From a virus: a stretch of 43,087 bases of DNA. The stretch's first letter is position 1. Each line of letters opens with the position of its first letter. Shown here one piece after another: positions 1 to 7,202 of the stretch. The stretch is from positions 1-43,087 of the IMG/VR virus record IMGVR_UViG_3300028829_003755. One strand, 5' to 3'. The position numbers and the translations under genes were made by a program. The notes under the pieces were generated by a model that saw only the letters and a program-made list of their open reading frames with translations, was not told the DNA's origin and did no database searches.

Positions 1-1164
1 AATACTCGGGTGCACCACATCCCGGTCGGCCATAGGCCGCAGGTATGTGGTCAGAAACTTCTCATGCTGACGGTATGCGAGAAGCGTTGCGATCTCAGGG
101 TGCGTGTCTTCGTACTTCGACAGCACTCCCTTGTCCACCCTGAGGTCTCCCCCGTTGTCTGTGCGCTGCGTAAGCGTAATGCCCGCCGACTCCACAAACG
201 GGACCAGCTCTTCCCGGCTGTTCGGGTCAAACTCCACGCCGCCGTTGTACTTGTACAGCTTCTTAAGCGCATCTTCGTATTCGACCTCGTGCTTACCGAG
301 AAGGTCAGCCGTGCGGTCGGCGTCCAGATGGACGCCTCGCCACTCCATACGGATGATGGTCGGCAGCAGGGCACGCTCCATCTCGTAAACCTTAAGATCG
401 CGCTCGGTGGCCTTCTCTTGGAGGGCGTAGAACAGATCGTACGTGATGCGGGTATCCTTGGCCGCGTAGTATTCAAGCGTCGAAGGGGAGGCACGCCAGA
501 CGTCATAGTAAGCACGAGGTGGCAGAGCACGCTGATTGAGCTTACGGATAAGGCCCATGCTAAGCATCGTCTCGCGTACAGCCTCTTCACCGTCCGCCGC
601 CTCTGCATCAACGTACTTCTGGGCGAGAGACTTAAGACGATAGTTCGGCTCGCGCGAGTTGACAACCCGAGCCAGCAGATCAGTGTCGTGAATCTCCTTA
701 CTAAGTAGCTCATCTACCTCCATAATACCATACGCAGCGAGCATAAGGATGTCGAAGCTCGCATTGTGGAAAATGAGGACATCTGCCTCTTCCAGAATGG
801 TACGAAGGTCCTCCGCCTGCGACGGTGTAACTGTGTCCTCAGGGAGCGGGAGGTAATACACCCAGTCCCTGTCGTAATCGGAGACCGTGGCGAGGAAGGG
901 AAGGTCCTCTCCCTCCCAGACAAAGCCGGTGGTCTCGGTGTCAACAGCCACGACGTACTTCGCGTCCGACATGTAGCCGGGGCGATCATCTGTGGGGACT
1001 GCTGACTGGTGCTCAATCGTTCCTTCGGTCATAGGTACTATGGCCTTTCTCAGCTCGTAGGTTTCCCGGTCGCGCTTAGCACGCCGGTAAGCCCTGCGAG
1101 CCGCCGCCCACTCAGGACTGCCCTTGGGGAAGCCATGAGTGGACGGCAGCTTAGCAGGCGACAT
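1..1164 (-). CDS. polA: Family A DNA polymerase, N-terminal part (cut by window edge)
   Basis: This is the 5' part of a replicative phage DNA polymerase of the Pol I/T7 gp5 type; 388 codons are visible and the frame is still open at position 1. The 3'-5' exonuclease domain is clear: Exo I has VAVDTETTGF with the Asp-Thr-Glu pair near residues 75-77, Exo II has FHNASFDILM, and Exo III has YYAAKDTRIT. The stretch MEWRGVHLD and the last visible residues DVVHPSI match where the polymerase thumb/palm normally begins, so the catalytic palm is outside the window. The start chosen is an ATG one base after the upstream stop (TAGGATG). An in-frame ATG at 1032 has a better ribosome site (GAGAAAGG, about 11 bases away) and would remove a basic 44-residue extension. 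It is the last visible gene of the leftward replication operon. Confidence 0.93.
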   Translation of the reverse strand, partial: MSPAKLPSTHGFPKGSPEWAAARRAYRRAKRDRETYELRKAIVPMTEGTIEHQSAVPTDDRPGYMSDAKYVVAVDTETTGFVWEGEDLPFLATVSDYDRDWVYYLPLPEDTVTPSQAEDLRTILEEADVLIFHNASFDILMLAAYGIMEVDELLSKEIHDTDLLARVVNSREPNYRLKSLAQKYVDAEAADGEEAVRETMLSMGLIRKLNQRALPPRAYYDVWRASPSTLEYYAAKDTRITYDLFYALQEKATERDLKVYEMERALLPTIIRMEWRGVHLDADRTADLLGKHEVEYEDALKKLYKYNGGVEFDPNSREELVPFVESAGITLTQRTDNGGDLRVDKGVLSKYEDTHPEIATLLAYRQHEKFLTTYLRPMADRDVVHPSI

Positions 1165-1165
1165 C

Positions 1166-1852
1166 CTAGATGTCGGGCTGGTCGCCGCTGTTCAGGGCCA
1201 CGGGCGCGTCCTCACGGCTGCGCTGGGCCCCCTGCGCCACAAACGACTGGATGTTCGTGGCCGCGTCCAGCCCCTCCTGCGTCGCCTCAGCCGACGTCAC
1301 AGAGAAGAGGCTGTACTTCGCCCCGGTGGTGCGGGACGACGCCTCGCCGACCGAGAACTTAGCCACGGGCATCTGGCCCATCGCCACGGCACGGTCCACG
1401 ATGAAGTTGAGGGCCTTGCTCGGCTTGAGGCCAGCCGTACGGCTAAGCATCAGGCGCATCGGCACGGTCGCGTCAACCTCAGGGACGAGGATGGTGTAGT
1501 GGTGGTTCACCCACACGTCACGGTCGCCGTTGGCACGCGCGGCGTCGTACTCATCCTTGTCAAGCCAGTCCATCTGGCCACCCTGCTCAAAGCGGGCGTA
1601 GGACCGGCGGCGGTCAAGGATGTAGGCGGTGAAGCTGTCGTTACCGGAGTCGCCCCCGATAAGGAACGTGGGCTCGGGGTCGTCTGCGCCGAGGCCGACA
1701 ATGACCTCGCCCGACTTGCCGATGCCGTTCTGCACTGCCTGCGACAGCCCCTGCAGCAGATAGATGCTGGGCAGCTGGCGGTCGCGGTTGTCCACGGTCT
1801 CGTACAGGGACGGGAGCGCGGGGTTCGTAGTAGTCGTCACATCAGTACTCAT
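1166..1852 (-). CDS. Replication-operon protein, possibly ssDNA-binding or accessory (uncharacterised)
   Basis: A 228-residue protein between the coiled-coil protein gene and DNA polymerase. I do not recognise a named family with confidence. Near residue 28 it carries the stretch LPSIYLLQGLSQAVQNGIGK, which recalls phage proteins with a 'P.I.LLQ..S..V' opening that often lie in replication or structural clusters. The C-terminal third is polar and rich in Ser, Ala and Gln, ending in an acidic SGDQPDI tail. The size and tail fit, but do not prove, a T7 gp2.5-like single-stranded-DNA-binding role next to the polymerase. The ribosome site AGGAGA lies 7 bases from the ATG. The stop codon is followed after one base by the polymerase ATG, suggesting coupling. 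Confidence 0.8.
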   Translation of the reverse strand: MSTDVTTTTNPALPSLYETVDNRDRQLPSIYLLQGLSQAVQNGIGKSGEVIVGLGADDPEPTFLIGGDSGNDSFTAYILDRRRSYARFEQGGQMDWLDKDEYDAARANGDRDVWVNHHYTILVPEVDATVPMRLMLSRTAGLKPSKALNFIVDRAVAMGQMPVAKFSVGEASSRTTGAKYSLFSVTSAEATQEGLDAATNIQSFVAQGAQRSREDAPVALNSGDQPDI

Positions 1853-1863
1853 ATAGGGTTCTC

Positions 1864-2259
1864 CTATTCGCTAGTGATAGAGATGTATTCACGAGGATAC
1901 CACGTAGTACCCTCAGGGAGCGGGGTGCCGTTGTTGACAGCCTCCCGCACGTATTCGTTGAGTCTAGCACCTACTTCCTTCTGGCGCAAGAACTCGTCCT
2001 CAAGACCTGTCGTCTTTACCCACTCGGTAAAGGCGTCCATGTCCTGTACCTTAGCATACAACGTGCTCTTGGTGGCGAACGTGGCCACGTCCGTCCTCAC
2101 GGTACGCAGCCCGGTCTCCCGCATGAGCTCAAAGACCTCGGCCTGAAACGCATCGTGCTCGCGCTTCGCCTTCTTGGCGAGGTCGTCCTTCATCTGGTAA
2201 TCCTCCTTGAGCATGTGAAGCTTGTCAAGGAGCTCTGAAAGCTGCTCGGAAGAGGTCAT
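1864..2259 (-). CDS. Coiled-coil phage protein of the replication cluster
   Basis: A 131-residue protein. The first 50 residues are a heptad-rich, charged helix (LSELLDKLHMLKEDYQMKDD and following). Then come a beta-type segment with TVRTD and TKSTLYAKV, the segment MDAFTEWVKTTGLEDEF, and a C-terminal NGTPLPEGT turn. This coiled coil / 'T.KS.YA.V.D..AF..W....GL' layout matches a widespread phage hypothetical family found near replication and recombination genes. I cannot assign a biochemical function. Its ATG overlaps the TGA of the upstream gene (ATGA), and it is followed 11 bases later by the 228-residue gene, so it is part of one coupled operon. Confidence 0.82.
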   Translation of the reverse strand: MTSSEQLSELLDKLHMLKEDYQMKDDLAKKAKREHDAFQAEVFELMRETGLRTVRTDVATFATKSTLYAKVQDMDAFTEWVKTTGLEDEFLRQKEVGARLNEYVREAVNNGTPLPEGTTWYPREYISITSE

Positions 2260-2558
2260 ACCTTCTGCGCCCTCCCACGTCCAGTGGAGATGATCTCGTT
2301 AGAGGCCAGCGCGGTAAGGTTCAGGTGACCGTTTGCGTCCCCGTACTCCTGATTGATCGCCTTTGCCAGCTTTGGGTAATCCTTAGCGTGGTACGTCACA
2401 CCGACAGTACCCGACAAAAACCCCGGAGGCACGTCGCTCTCCACCAGAGGGGTGACGTAGACCTTCACGACGATCCCCGGAGGCAGTGACACATCACGCG
2501 CGCCAGCCGAAAACTTCTCCACGGGGATGGCAGTAGCCAGCCCCTCAAACTGATCCAT
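2256..2558 (-). CDS. Hypothetical protein between helicase and coiled-coil genes
   Basis: A 100-residue protein with no motif I recognise. It alternates beta-type stretches (VSLPPGIVVKVYVTPLVESD) with a helix (YPKLAKAINQEYG) and ends in a short basic tail (STGRGRAQKV). The start codon overlaps the stop of the SNF2 helicase (TAATG) and its own stop overlaps the next start (ATGA). Such tight coupling on both sides argues that it is really translated and works with the helicase or replication proteins. No membrane segment or signal peptide is visible. Confidence 0.78.
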   Translation of the reverse strand: MDQFEGLATAIPVEKFSAGARDVSLPPGIVVKVYVTPLVESDVPPGFLSGTVGVTYHAKDYPKLAKAINQEYGDANGHLNLTALASNEIISTGRGRAQKV

Positions 2559-4210
2559 TACAGTTTACCTCCCAGCACCATACGGCGCATCTGGTCCTTA
2601 GAACGCACAGTAGGAATCACCCGCTGTACGTCCACGGTGTCCCGAGCGACGATGTTGGTAATCGTCACGCGGTTGGTCTGACCAATACGGTGCACACGGT
2701 CAGCCGCCTGCTCCATGTCGGTCGGGGTCCAGCTAGACTCAAGGAAGATGAGGTCGCTGGCTGCATGCAGCGTCACGGCCTCGCCGAGAGTCTTGATGGT
2801 CGCCACGATCACCTTGACGTCAGGATCCTCCTGAAACTCCTGAACGTACTTAGCGCGCGTGGCTGCCTTCGTATCGCCTGTGATCGCCCGGCAGGGGATC
2901 TTAGCGTCGTTCATGCGGGCCTCAAACGCCCGGACGGTGGCACGGTGCCACGCGAATACGACGGTCTTGTTAGGCAGGTTGTCGGTCACCAGATCCACGG
3001 CGAGATCAATCTTGGACGAATCCACGATCTTCTCGTCAACGAGATCCAGCCCGGTCGCAATCTGCCTGAGCTTGGTGAGCTGAGACAGCACTGAGGTCGT
3101 CATAAGCACGTCCCCTGTGGGAAGCTCAGCAATAAACTTCTCAGCCAAGTCCTCATACACCTTGCGCTGAGGCGGCGAGAGGTCTACTTCCAGCGTCTTG
3201 TCAATCCTGTCCGGCAGGTCAGGAAGCTCGTCCTCCTTGCGGCGCACGCACATGAGTCCGCCAAGCTCCTGCTGCATAGGCTGCAGCATACCGGACTTGA
3301 TGCCCATGAACTCACGTCCCCACGCGCCTACTGTGTAGGCGAGGAAGCGGTTGTTCCAGTCACGCCACTTAGATGCATAACGGTCAGGGTACATCCAATG
3401 TAGTGCACCGAATACATCCTCAGGGTTATTCACTACAATAGAGCCTGACATAGCAAGCCTGTAAGTAGCATTGAGCTTCATAAGTGCCTTGTAGAACATT
3501 GGCGACTTATGTGAAGCCGAGCCGTTGGCCAGCCGGTGAGCCTCGTCAACAACGATCAGGTCAAGGGTGCCCAGATCCTTAGGGTCTAGGAGTCTCAAGC
3601 CCTCGTAATGGACGAGCAGTACTGCGCTGGCCGAATGTGCAAACGCTTTACAGGCACGGGCGCGCTGATTCTTGTTGCCCTGCATGTTGATTACGTCCCA
3701 GCGGGTGCCTGCCCACTTCCCAATCTCAGGACGCCACACGGATTCCTTCGACGAGTTGGGGCACACCACCACCCACTTATTCACCCCCAGCTCAAGCGCC
3801 GCAGCGATGGAGCCGAGAGTCTTGCCCAGCCCACGCGACCAGCCGAGGTAGGCCGCACCATCCTCGCGCATACGGCGAGTCAGGTAGCCTAGATCCTCTA
3901 GCTGGTAGCGGTACAACGTGTCACGCACGTCCTCAGGCATACTCGGAAGCAGGCTAAAGGCATTCCAATCTGCGTACAGTGACGGTGCGACGTTCATGGG
4001 CCGGAAGTCCGGGTCGTACGTAGGCTCGGGCGGAAGCTCCACCTCGGGGAACAGGCGCATCATAGATGCGCGCTGCCCCGCCGAAAGGTGGTCCACTCGC
4101 AGCAGGTACGAGCGGGAGGCCGGGTCGTACCACGTACCGGGCACCATCTTGGCCTTCTCACGAGCCTCGTGATCGCTCTGGTGTGCGACGGTGACGACAG
4201 GGGCCTCCAC
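2558..4210 (-). CDS. SNF2-family DEAH helicase
   Basis: A 550-residue superfamily 2 helicase/translocase of the SNF2/RapA type, expected to hydrolyse ATP while moving on double-stranded or branched DNA. Visible motifs: the Q-like RYQLEDLGYL near 101; motif I GWSRGLGKT near 123-131; motif II VVDEAH near 220-225; motif III AMSGS near 253; motif V region ATIKTLGEAVTLHAASDLIF; and motif VI QAADRVHRIGQ near residue 500, which is characteristic of SNF2 proteins. The first 80 residues carry a small extra domain with WYDPASRSYLLRV. It starts with GTG overlapping the upstream TAG and lies between primase-helicase and polymerase genes, so a role in replication fork processing, recombination or host-DNA remodelling is plausible. 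Confidence 0.95.
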   Translation of the reverse strand: MEAPVVTVAHQSDHEAREKAKMVPGTWYDPASRSYLLRVDHLSAGQRASMMRLFPEVELPPEPTYDPDFRPMNVAPSLYADWNAFSLLPSMPEDVRDTLYRYQLEDLGYLTRRMREDGAAYLGWSRGLGKTLGSIAAALELGVNKWVVVCPNSSKESVWRPEIGKWAGTRWDVINMQGNKNQRARACKAFAHSASAVLLVHYEGLRLLDPKDLGTLDLIVVDEAHRLANGSASHKSPMFYKALMKLNATYRLAMSGSIVVNNPEDVFGALHWMYPDRYASKWRDWNNRFLAYTVGAWGREFMGIKSGMLQPMQQELGGLMCVRRKEDELPDLPDRIDKTLEVDLSPPQRKVYEDLAEKFIAELPTGDVLMTTSVLSQLTKLRQIATGLDLVDEKIVDSSKIDLAVDLVTDNLPNKTVVFAWHRATVRAFEARMNDAKIPCRAITGDTKAATRAKYVQEFQEDPDVKVIVATIKTLGEAVTLHAASDLIFLESSWTPTDMEQAADRVHRIGQTNRVTITNIVARDTVDVQRVIPTVRSKDQMRRMVLGGKL

Positions 4211-4506
4211 TACGCGGCCTCTCCGTGCAGTGCCTCGTAGTGCGGCACGTTCAGGAAGCCGCTGACCTCAATGCCGGGCTCGGTGCGCCGGGAGTCGGAC
4301 TTGCAGGTGTGGTCCCAGCTGATGTGGATGTGGACAAAGCGATTGCTGTCCGACTTGGCGATCTCGTCCAGAATGGCGGCCACCACGTCGGGGGCCTCCT
4401 CGCCACCGGGCACAAAGGTCGTGCCGTAGACGCTGTGCTCAGCCCCGCCAGCACCGTGATTAGCCATAGCCACGGCGCGCTTAGCGGTCTCTTCGGTGAT
4501 GCTCAT
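4210..4506 (-). CDS. Hypothetical 98-residue protein, first gene of the helicase-polymerase operon
   Basis: The start chosen (MSITEETAKR) has a strong ribosome site, AAGGAG, five bases upstream, and a promoter about 50 bases upstream. A longer in-frame reading to 4599 runs through the promoter and is rejected. The protein has a helix at the N terminus, a beta-type centre (RFVHIHISWDHTC) with His-rich spacing, and a segment ending PGIEVSGFLNV. I recognise no family. It is the leader gene of the leftward block that continues through SNF2 helicase to DNA polymerase; its stop overlaps the GTG of the helicase gene. Confidence 0.8.
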   Translation of the reverse strand: MSITEETAKRAVAMANHGAGGAEHSVYGTTFVPGGEEAPDVVAAILDEIAKSDSNRFVHIHISWDHTCKSDSRRTEPGIEVSGFLNVPHYEALHGEAA

Positions 4507-4554
4507 AACTTCTCCTTGTCTTTGGAAACGCTGCCTCTGGCAGCTGTTGGGTGG

Positions 4555-4565
4555 ATTATAGCACA
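4555..4565 (-). promoter_or_regulatory. Extended -10 promoter for the leftward helicase-polymerase operon
   Basis: On the minus strand the sequence reads TGTGCTATAAT, a perfect -10 hexamer with a TG extension. No convincing -35 hexamer lies at 16-18 bases. The predicted transcript would start near 4548, about 40 bases before the ATG at 4506. The same TGTGCTATAAT is found at 12538 and 16149 on the plus strand, which supports function. Confidence 0.75.
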
Positions 4566-4576
4566 CTTTGGTGTGC
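4561..4576. promoter_or_regulatory. Operator-like palindrome overlapping the 4555 promoter
   Basis: GCACACTTTGGTGTGC is an inverted repeat with six-base arms and a four-base centre. Its left half overlaps the TGTGC extension of the leftward promoter, so a protein bound here would block RNA polymerase. No candidate regulator is recognised in the window. Confidence 0.45.
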
Positions 4577-4605
4577 TGCGCGGGAAGCTGGTCAAACAAA
4601 CTTCG

Positions 4606-4712
4606 GCGAAAAGGATGCCCAATAAAAGCACTTCCCGCTATGTTCTGTTGTCAGAGAGTCTGGGACTGCCTTTAGCAGTCCCAGACAGACTCACAGAGAC
4701 AACTGAACATAG
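4606..4712 (+). repeat. Composite box-plus-hairpin element, copy A
   Basis: Written on the plus strand, the element starts with an 18-nt box, GCGAAAAGGATGCCCAAT (4606-4623). After a short spacer come CTATGTT (4638-4644) and TGTCAG, then a 12-bp perfect hairpin (4658-4669 with 4675-4686, loop CTTTA), closing with AACATAG (4706-4712) that pairs with CTATGTT. Copy B at 11366-11472 shares the box at 17 of 18 positions and shares CTATGTT and TGTCAG, but has an unrelated apical stem. It fills the gap between the genes ending at 4724 and starting at 4506. It could be a structured RNA, terminator, protein-binding site or replication signal. Confidence 0.7.
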
Positions 4713-4723
4713 GACGAGCGGGC

Positions 4724-4912
4724 CTAGTTGCGGGTGGCAATCCACTCATCCGCAAAGAGCACCTGATTCTGCACCTCATCCATCTGCGCCTTGATACGAC
4801 CCCGCTCCTTCGGGTCGGTCTCGTACCGGAGCTCGTCAGCAAGGTGGTCAAGAAACTCGCTTGCGTCAAAAACGAAACTCTGTGCGTCACTGATAGTTGC
4901 AAATGATGCCAT
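4724..4912 (-). CDS. Small acidic helical protein (62 residues)
   Basis: A short protein, MASFATISDAQSFVFDASEF and onward, predicted to be mostly helical and acidic, ending DEWIATRN. No family recognised. The ribosome site AGGAGGAA lies 7 bases before the ATG and is one of the strongest in the leftward region. The gene follows the primase-helicase after a 63-base gap that holds three copies of a GATGTTACAT half-site, so its expression may be controlled separately. It is followed by hairpin element A, which could end or process the transcript. Confidence 0.8.
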   Translation of the reverse strand: MASFATISDAQSFVFDASEFLDHLADELRYETDPKERGRIKAQMDEVQNQVLFADEWIATRN

Positions 4913-4944
4913 TATTACATTCCTCCTAGTCTCAACTTACACTT

Positions 4945-4976
4945 GATGTTACATGTAACATCGGCTGATGTTACAT
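4945..4976. promoter_or_regulatory. Operator-like array: perfect 18-bp palindrome plus a third half-site
   Basis: GATGTTACATGTAACATC at 4945-4962 is a perfect palindrome made of two GATGTTACA half-sites, and a direct copy GATGTTACAT follows at 4967-4976. The array sits between the end of the primase gene and the ribosome site of the 62-residue gene, where a promoter or leader for the latter would lie. Typical of a dimeric DNA-binding regulator site; the regulator is unknown. Confidence 0.6.
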
Positions 4977-6484
4977 TACACAATGGCAGGGTCTGTACCT
5001 TCGTCGTCGTCAAACCCTGATGCGTCATGTATAAGCTCGTCGAATGTGATGTTGACGAGTGTAGCATTGTCTGAATCAGGGCGCAAGGTGAACGAGCGGC
5101 CAGATGCCGCACCGTTACGCAGCTCCCACGTCAGATTACGCTGTTTGATACGGTCTGGGTTGTCGTCAGCGATCATAGAATACTTGTCATGCCAGATGCT
5201 GCACAGTGTATCAGGGTCACCGCTAAATCGCTGTGTACCTGTCATACTGTTAGCATCACGGCTCGCCTTGCCGCCTGCTTTGTTGTTATGGTGGCTGAAT
5301 ATTACGGTAAAGTCCTCAGCCTGTAGTTGTGCAAACATGTCAAGCAGCGGGTCCATCTCGTTACTCTTGGCTTGGTCCGCTGCGCCTGTCATGCGCTGGA
5401 TGGGGTCGAATGCCAGCACGGTTGCGCCGCACTCTTCCGCAGCACGGCGCACGACGTCAATCAGCCCATCGCTCACCCGCATGCGAGGGATGGTGCCATC
5501 CCCCAGATGGTAGGTGTAGAAGTGCTGCTCCAACAGGTGCCGCTTATCCTCCGGCGTGTCACGCCACATGACGTACGCACGCTGCTGGAAGTCGAAGGGC
5601 AGCACCTCAAACTGGAACAGCAGCACGTCGGCAGGCTTGTCGCTCACGGGCTCATAGGTGCCAGCGAACGGTGTACCTGTGGCCAACGAGCGCAGCCATT
5701 CCAGCTGAACGAAGCTCTTGCCTGACTTCTTGGCAGCATGGAGCACAGCCAGCCCGTTCACAGGGAGGATGGGCACCTTGTACCAATGGTTGTCCTCGTA
5801 GTCTCCAAGCGAGGCTTGCAGCACCTCGCCCAGCGAGAACGTGACTCGGGTGACATCAGCAGCAAAGTCGTTGGGGTCAATCGGGTCACGGCCCTCGGCC
5901 TTAGCATACTCGCACCAATCTTTGTAGTCACCGGGGAGCATGCGACGCGCGCCGGGCACAGCCTCGGCCAGCTTCGTCGCTCCCTCGTTGCCTGCAGCGT
6001 CGTTGTCGAGCGCAAGGAATACCTCGGGGTACTTCTTGAGTTGAGCACCGATGGTGTCGGTGATGTGCTTCGCACCCGCAGGGAGCAGCAGCACGTCGTA
6101 GTCCGGGCACAGCCTGTGTAGCTGAGCGCCATCGGTCTCGCCCTCGGCCACGATGCAGCCGAGGCTTTGCCTCTTGTCGGACGGCACGATCTTGCCTGAT
6201 ACCCAGCGGGCCCCCGGCTCGGATGCTCGCGTGTCGTCCTCTAGTACGCGGTACTTCACCCCATCAGGGAAGAAGTACACCAGCGCCTCGCGTCCTGCCC
6301 ACGAGCCAAGCTTTGTGCCGATTGCTACAAAGTCGTCATGGGTCAGGGCCTTACGCTCGCATAGAGCGTCCAGCTTCTTGTGCACGCCGGGAGGCGGGAG
6401 GGGGTCCAAGAGTGACCACCGCTCCCACCTCTCCTGCGCTGACGAGTCGTTGGCCAGCGTACCCCATTCACCATTGCTAGCCAC
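4976..6484 (-). CDS. Bifunctional primase-helicase (TOPRIM plus RecA-like ATPase)
   Basis: A 502-residue protein. The N-terminal half has a TOPRIM fold: EGETDG (residues 114-119) supplies the catalytic Glu, and LALDNDAAGNEGA (158-169) the metal-binding Asp pair, as in DnaG- and T7 gp4-type primases. The C-terminal half is a RecA/RepA-like ATPase: Walker A AAKKSGKS (250-257), Walker B-like VLAFDPIQRM, and a sensor-like VIFSHHNNKAGG. No N-terminal zinc finger is obvious. It should make primers and/or unwind at the fork with the family A polymerase. The start is GTG with GGAGG ten bases upstream; it overlaps the upstream gene by 8 bases. It ends in an acidic tail. Confidence 0.92.
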   Translation of the reverse strand: MASNGEWGTLANDSSAQERWERWSLLDPLPPPGVHKKLDALCERKALTHDDFVAIGTKLGSWAGREALVYFFPDGVKYRVLEDDTRASEPGARWVSGKIVPSDKRQSLGCIVAEGETDGAQLHRLCPDYDVLLLPAGAKHITDTIGAQLKKYPEVFLALDNDAAGNEGATKLAEAVPGARRMLPGDYKDWCEYAKAEGRDPIDPNDFAADVTRVTFSLGEVLQASLGDYEDNHWYKVPILPVNGLAVLHAAKKSGKSFVQLEWLRSLATGTPFAGTYEPVSDKPADVLLFQFEVLPFDFQQRAYVMWRDTPEDKRHLLEQHFYTYHLGDGTIPRMRVSDGLIDVVRRAAEECGATVLAFDPIQRMTGAADQAKSNEMDPLLDMFAQLQAEDFTVIFSHHNNKAGGKASRDANSMTGTQRFSGDPDTLCSIWHDKYSMIADDNPDRIKQRNLTWELRNGAASGRSFTLRPDSDNATLVNITFDELIHDASGFDDDEGTDPAIV

Positions 6485-6758
6485 GCGCCCGTCGCCTCCT
6501 TTTACTTACTTTCGTAGTTGAGTTATAATCTTCTACCTCATAACGGCCTCGCTCTCTTGTACGAATGCCGTCATTCACAGGATACACCATGTCGTACGCC
6601 TTTGGGTGCACGCGGCCCTGTGTCTTTACCAAGTATTTACCTTTGTCGCGTCCTTTTGTGACAATACGCACAAAGTCACCGACAAGGAAACCTCCGTGCC
6701 GCGAATACACGCGGACCAGATCGCCAGCCGAGAGCGGAAACGCTACCGGGTTAGGCAT
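6477..6758 (-). CDS. Small basic beta-rich protein (93 residues)
   Basis: The start MPNPVAFPLSAGDLVRVYSR overlaps the preceding stop by 8 bases and has GAGGA five bases upstream. The body GDLVRV, GGFLVGDFVRIVTKGRD and KYLVKTQGRVH alternates hydrophobic and charged residues like a KOW/SH3-type small barrel, and the C terminus is strongly basic (SKRRRRARG), suggesting nucleic acid binding. This is inference; no family was recognised. It immediately precedes, and overlaps, the primase-helicase gene. Confidence 0.75.
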   Translation of the reverse strand: MPNPVAFPLSAGDLVRVYSRHGGFLVGDFVRIVTKGRDKGKYLVKTQGRVHPKAYDMVYPVNDGIRTRERGRYEVEDYNSTTKVSKRRRRARG

Positions 6759-7092
6759 CGTCGTCCTCGGGCCCGGACTCGGGCAGCAGCTGAACCGCTG
6801 CGTGGTAGGCCATGAAGCGGTTGATAACAATGACAGCGCGCGTGATGCCCTCGCACATGCCCAGCATCTCAGCCGTCATTTCATCAGAAGCATCGGCCTC
6901 CCTGCCCTCGTCCAGAACAGCAACGAACAGCAGGTTGGTGAGCCGTTCCAGCGCATCGCTGGTGCTGGCAATCTCAAAGATGTCAGCACCATCCTCAATC
7001 ATGGCAGACAGCATCTTGTTGATAGGCTCGGTCACTTCGGGACCAGCCATCTGCAGAAAGTCCTCAATGGTGATGTCAAGATCGTCGGTCAC
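6751..7092 (-). CDS. Acidic helical hypothetical protein (113 residues)
   Basis: Starts with GTG inside a GTGA overlap with the preceding micro-gene; a GGAG lies just upstream. The reading frame can be extended to 7155, but that part is in the wrong context and lacks a ribosome site. The protein is mostly helical and acidic (VTDDLDITIEDFLQMAG, FEIASTSDALERLTNLLFVA), with a hydrophobic helix ITRAVIVINRFMAYHAAVQL and a very acidic end, GPEDDDA. Function unknown. Confidence 0.75.
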   Translation of the reverse strand: MTDDLDITIEDFLQMAGPEVTEPINKMLSAMIEDGADIFEIASTSDALERLTNLLFVAVLDEGREADASDEMTAEMLGMCEGITRAVIVINRFMAYHAAVQLLPESGPEDDDA

Positions 7093-7202
7093 TTCTCCAT
7101 CCTTTCTAGTAGAAGCCAGATGAGGGCTACGCCCCCGACACACAGGGCTGTCCATGCGACAAACCCTGCGATGAATGATAGCACACTAAAGATCGTGTCC
7201 AC
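7089..7202 (-). CDS. Single-span membrane micro-protein (37 residues)
   Basis: GTG start at 7202 overlapping the end of the upstream gene by 17 bases, with AAGG about ten bases before it. The protein is MDTIFSVLSFIAGFVAWTAL followed by CVGGVALIWLLLERMEK: about 26 hydrophobic residues then a charged tail, so a single membrane helix with a cytoplasmic C terminus is likely. Its TGA overlaps the next GTG (GTGA). Too short for the usual gene-length cutoff, but the overlaps on both sides and the clean hydrophobic profile support it. Could affect membrane potential or superinfection; unproven. Confidence 0.65.
   Translation of the reverse strand: MDTIFSVLSFIAGFVAWTALCVGGVALIWLLLERMEK

Noticed and set aside
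10-708. 232-codon frame on the plus strand at the left edge, and a 220-codon minus frame at 51-713
   Set aside because: Both lie over the clear exonuclease domain of DNA polymerase in another frame, and their products are low-complexity with no motif.
1139-2146. 335-codon plus-strand frame
   Set aside because: It runs antisense across two coupled minus-strand genes with good ribosome sites; it has none itself and no motif.
4210-4599. Longer version of the 98-residue gene starting at 4599
   Set aside because: The extra part contains the -10 promoter and palindrome; the ATG at 4506 has a strong ribosome site.
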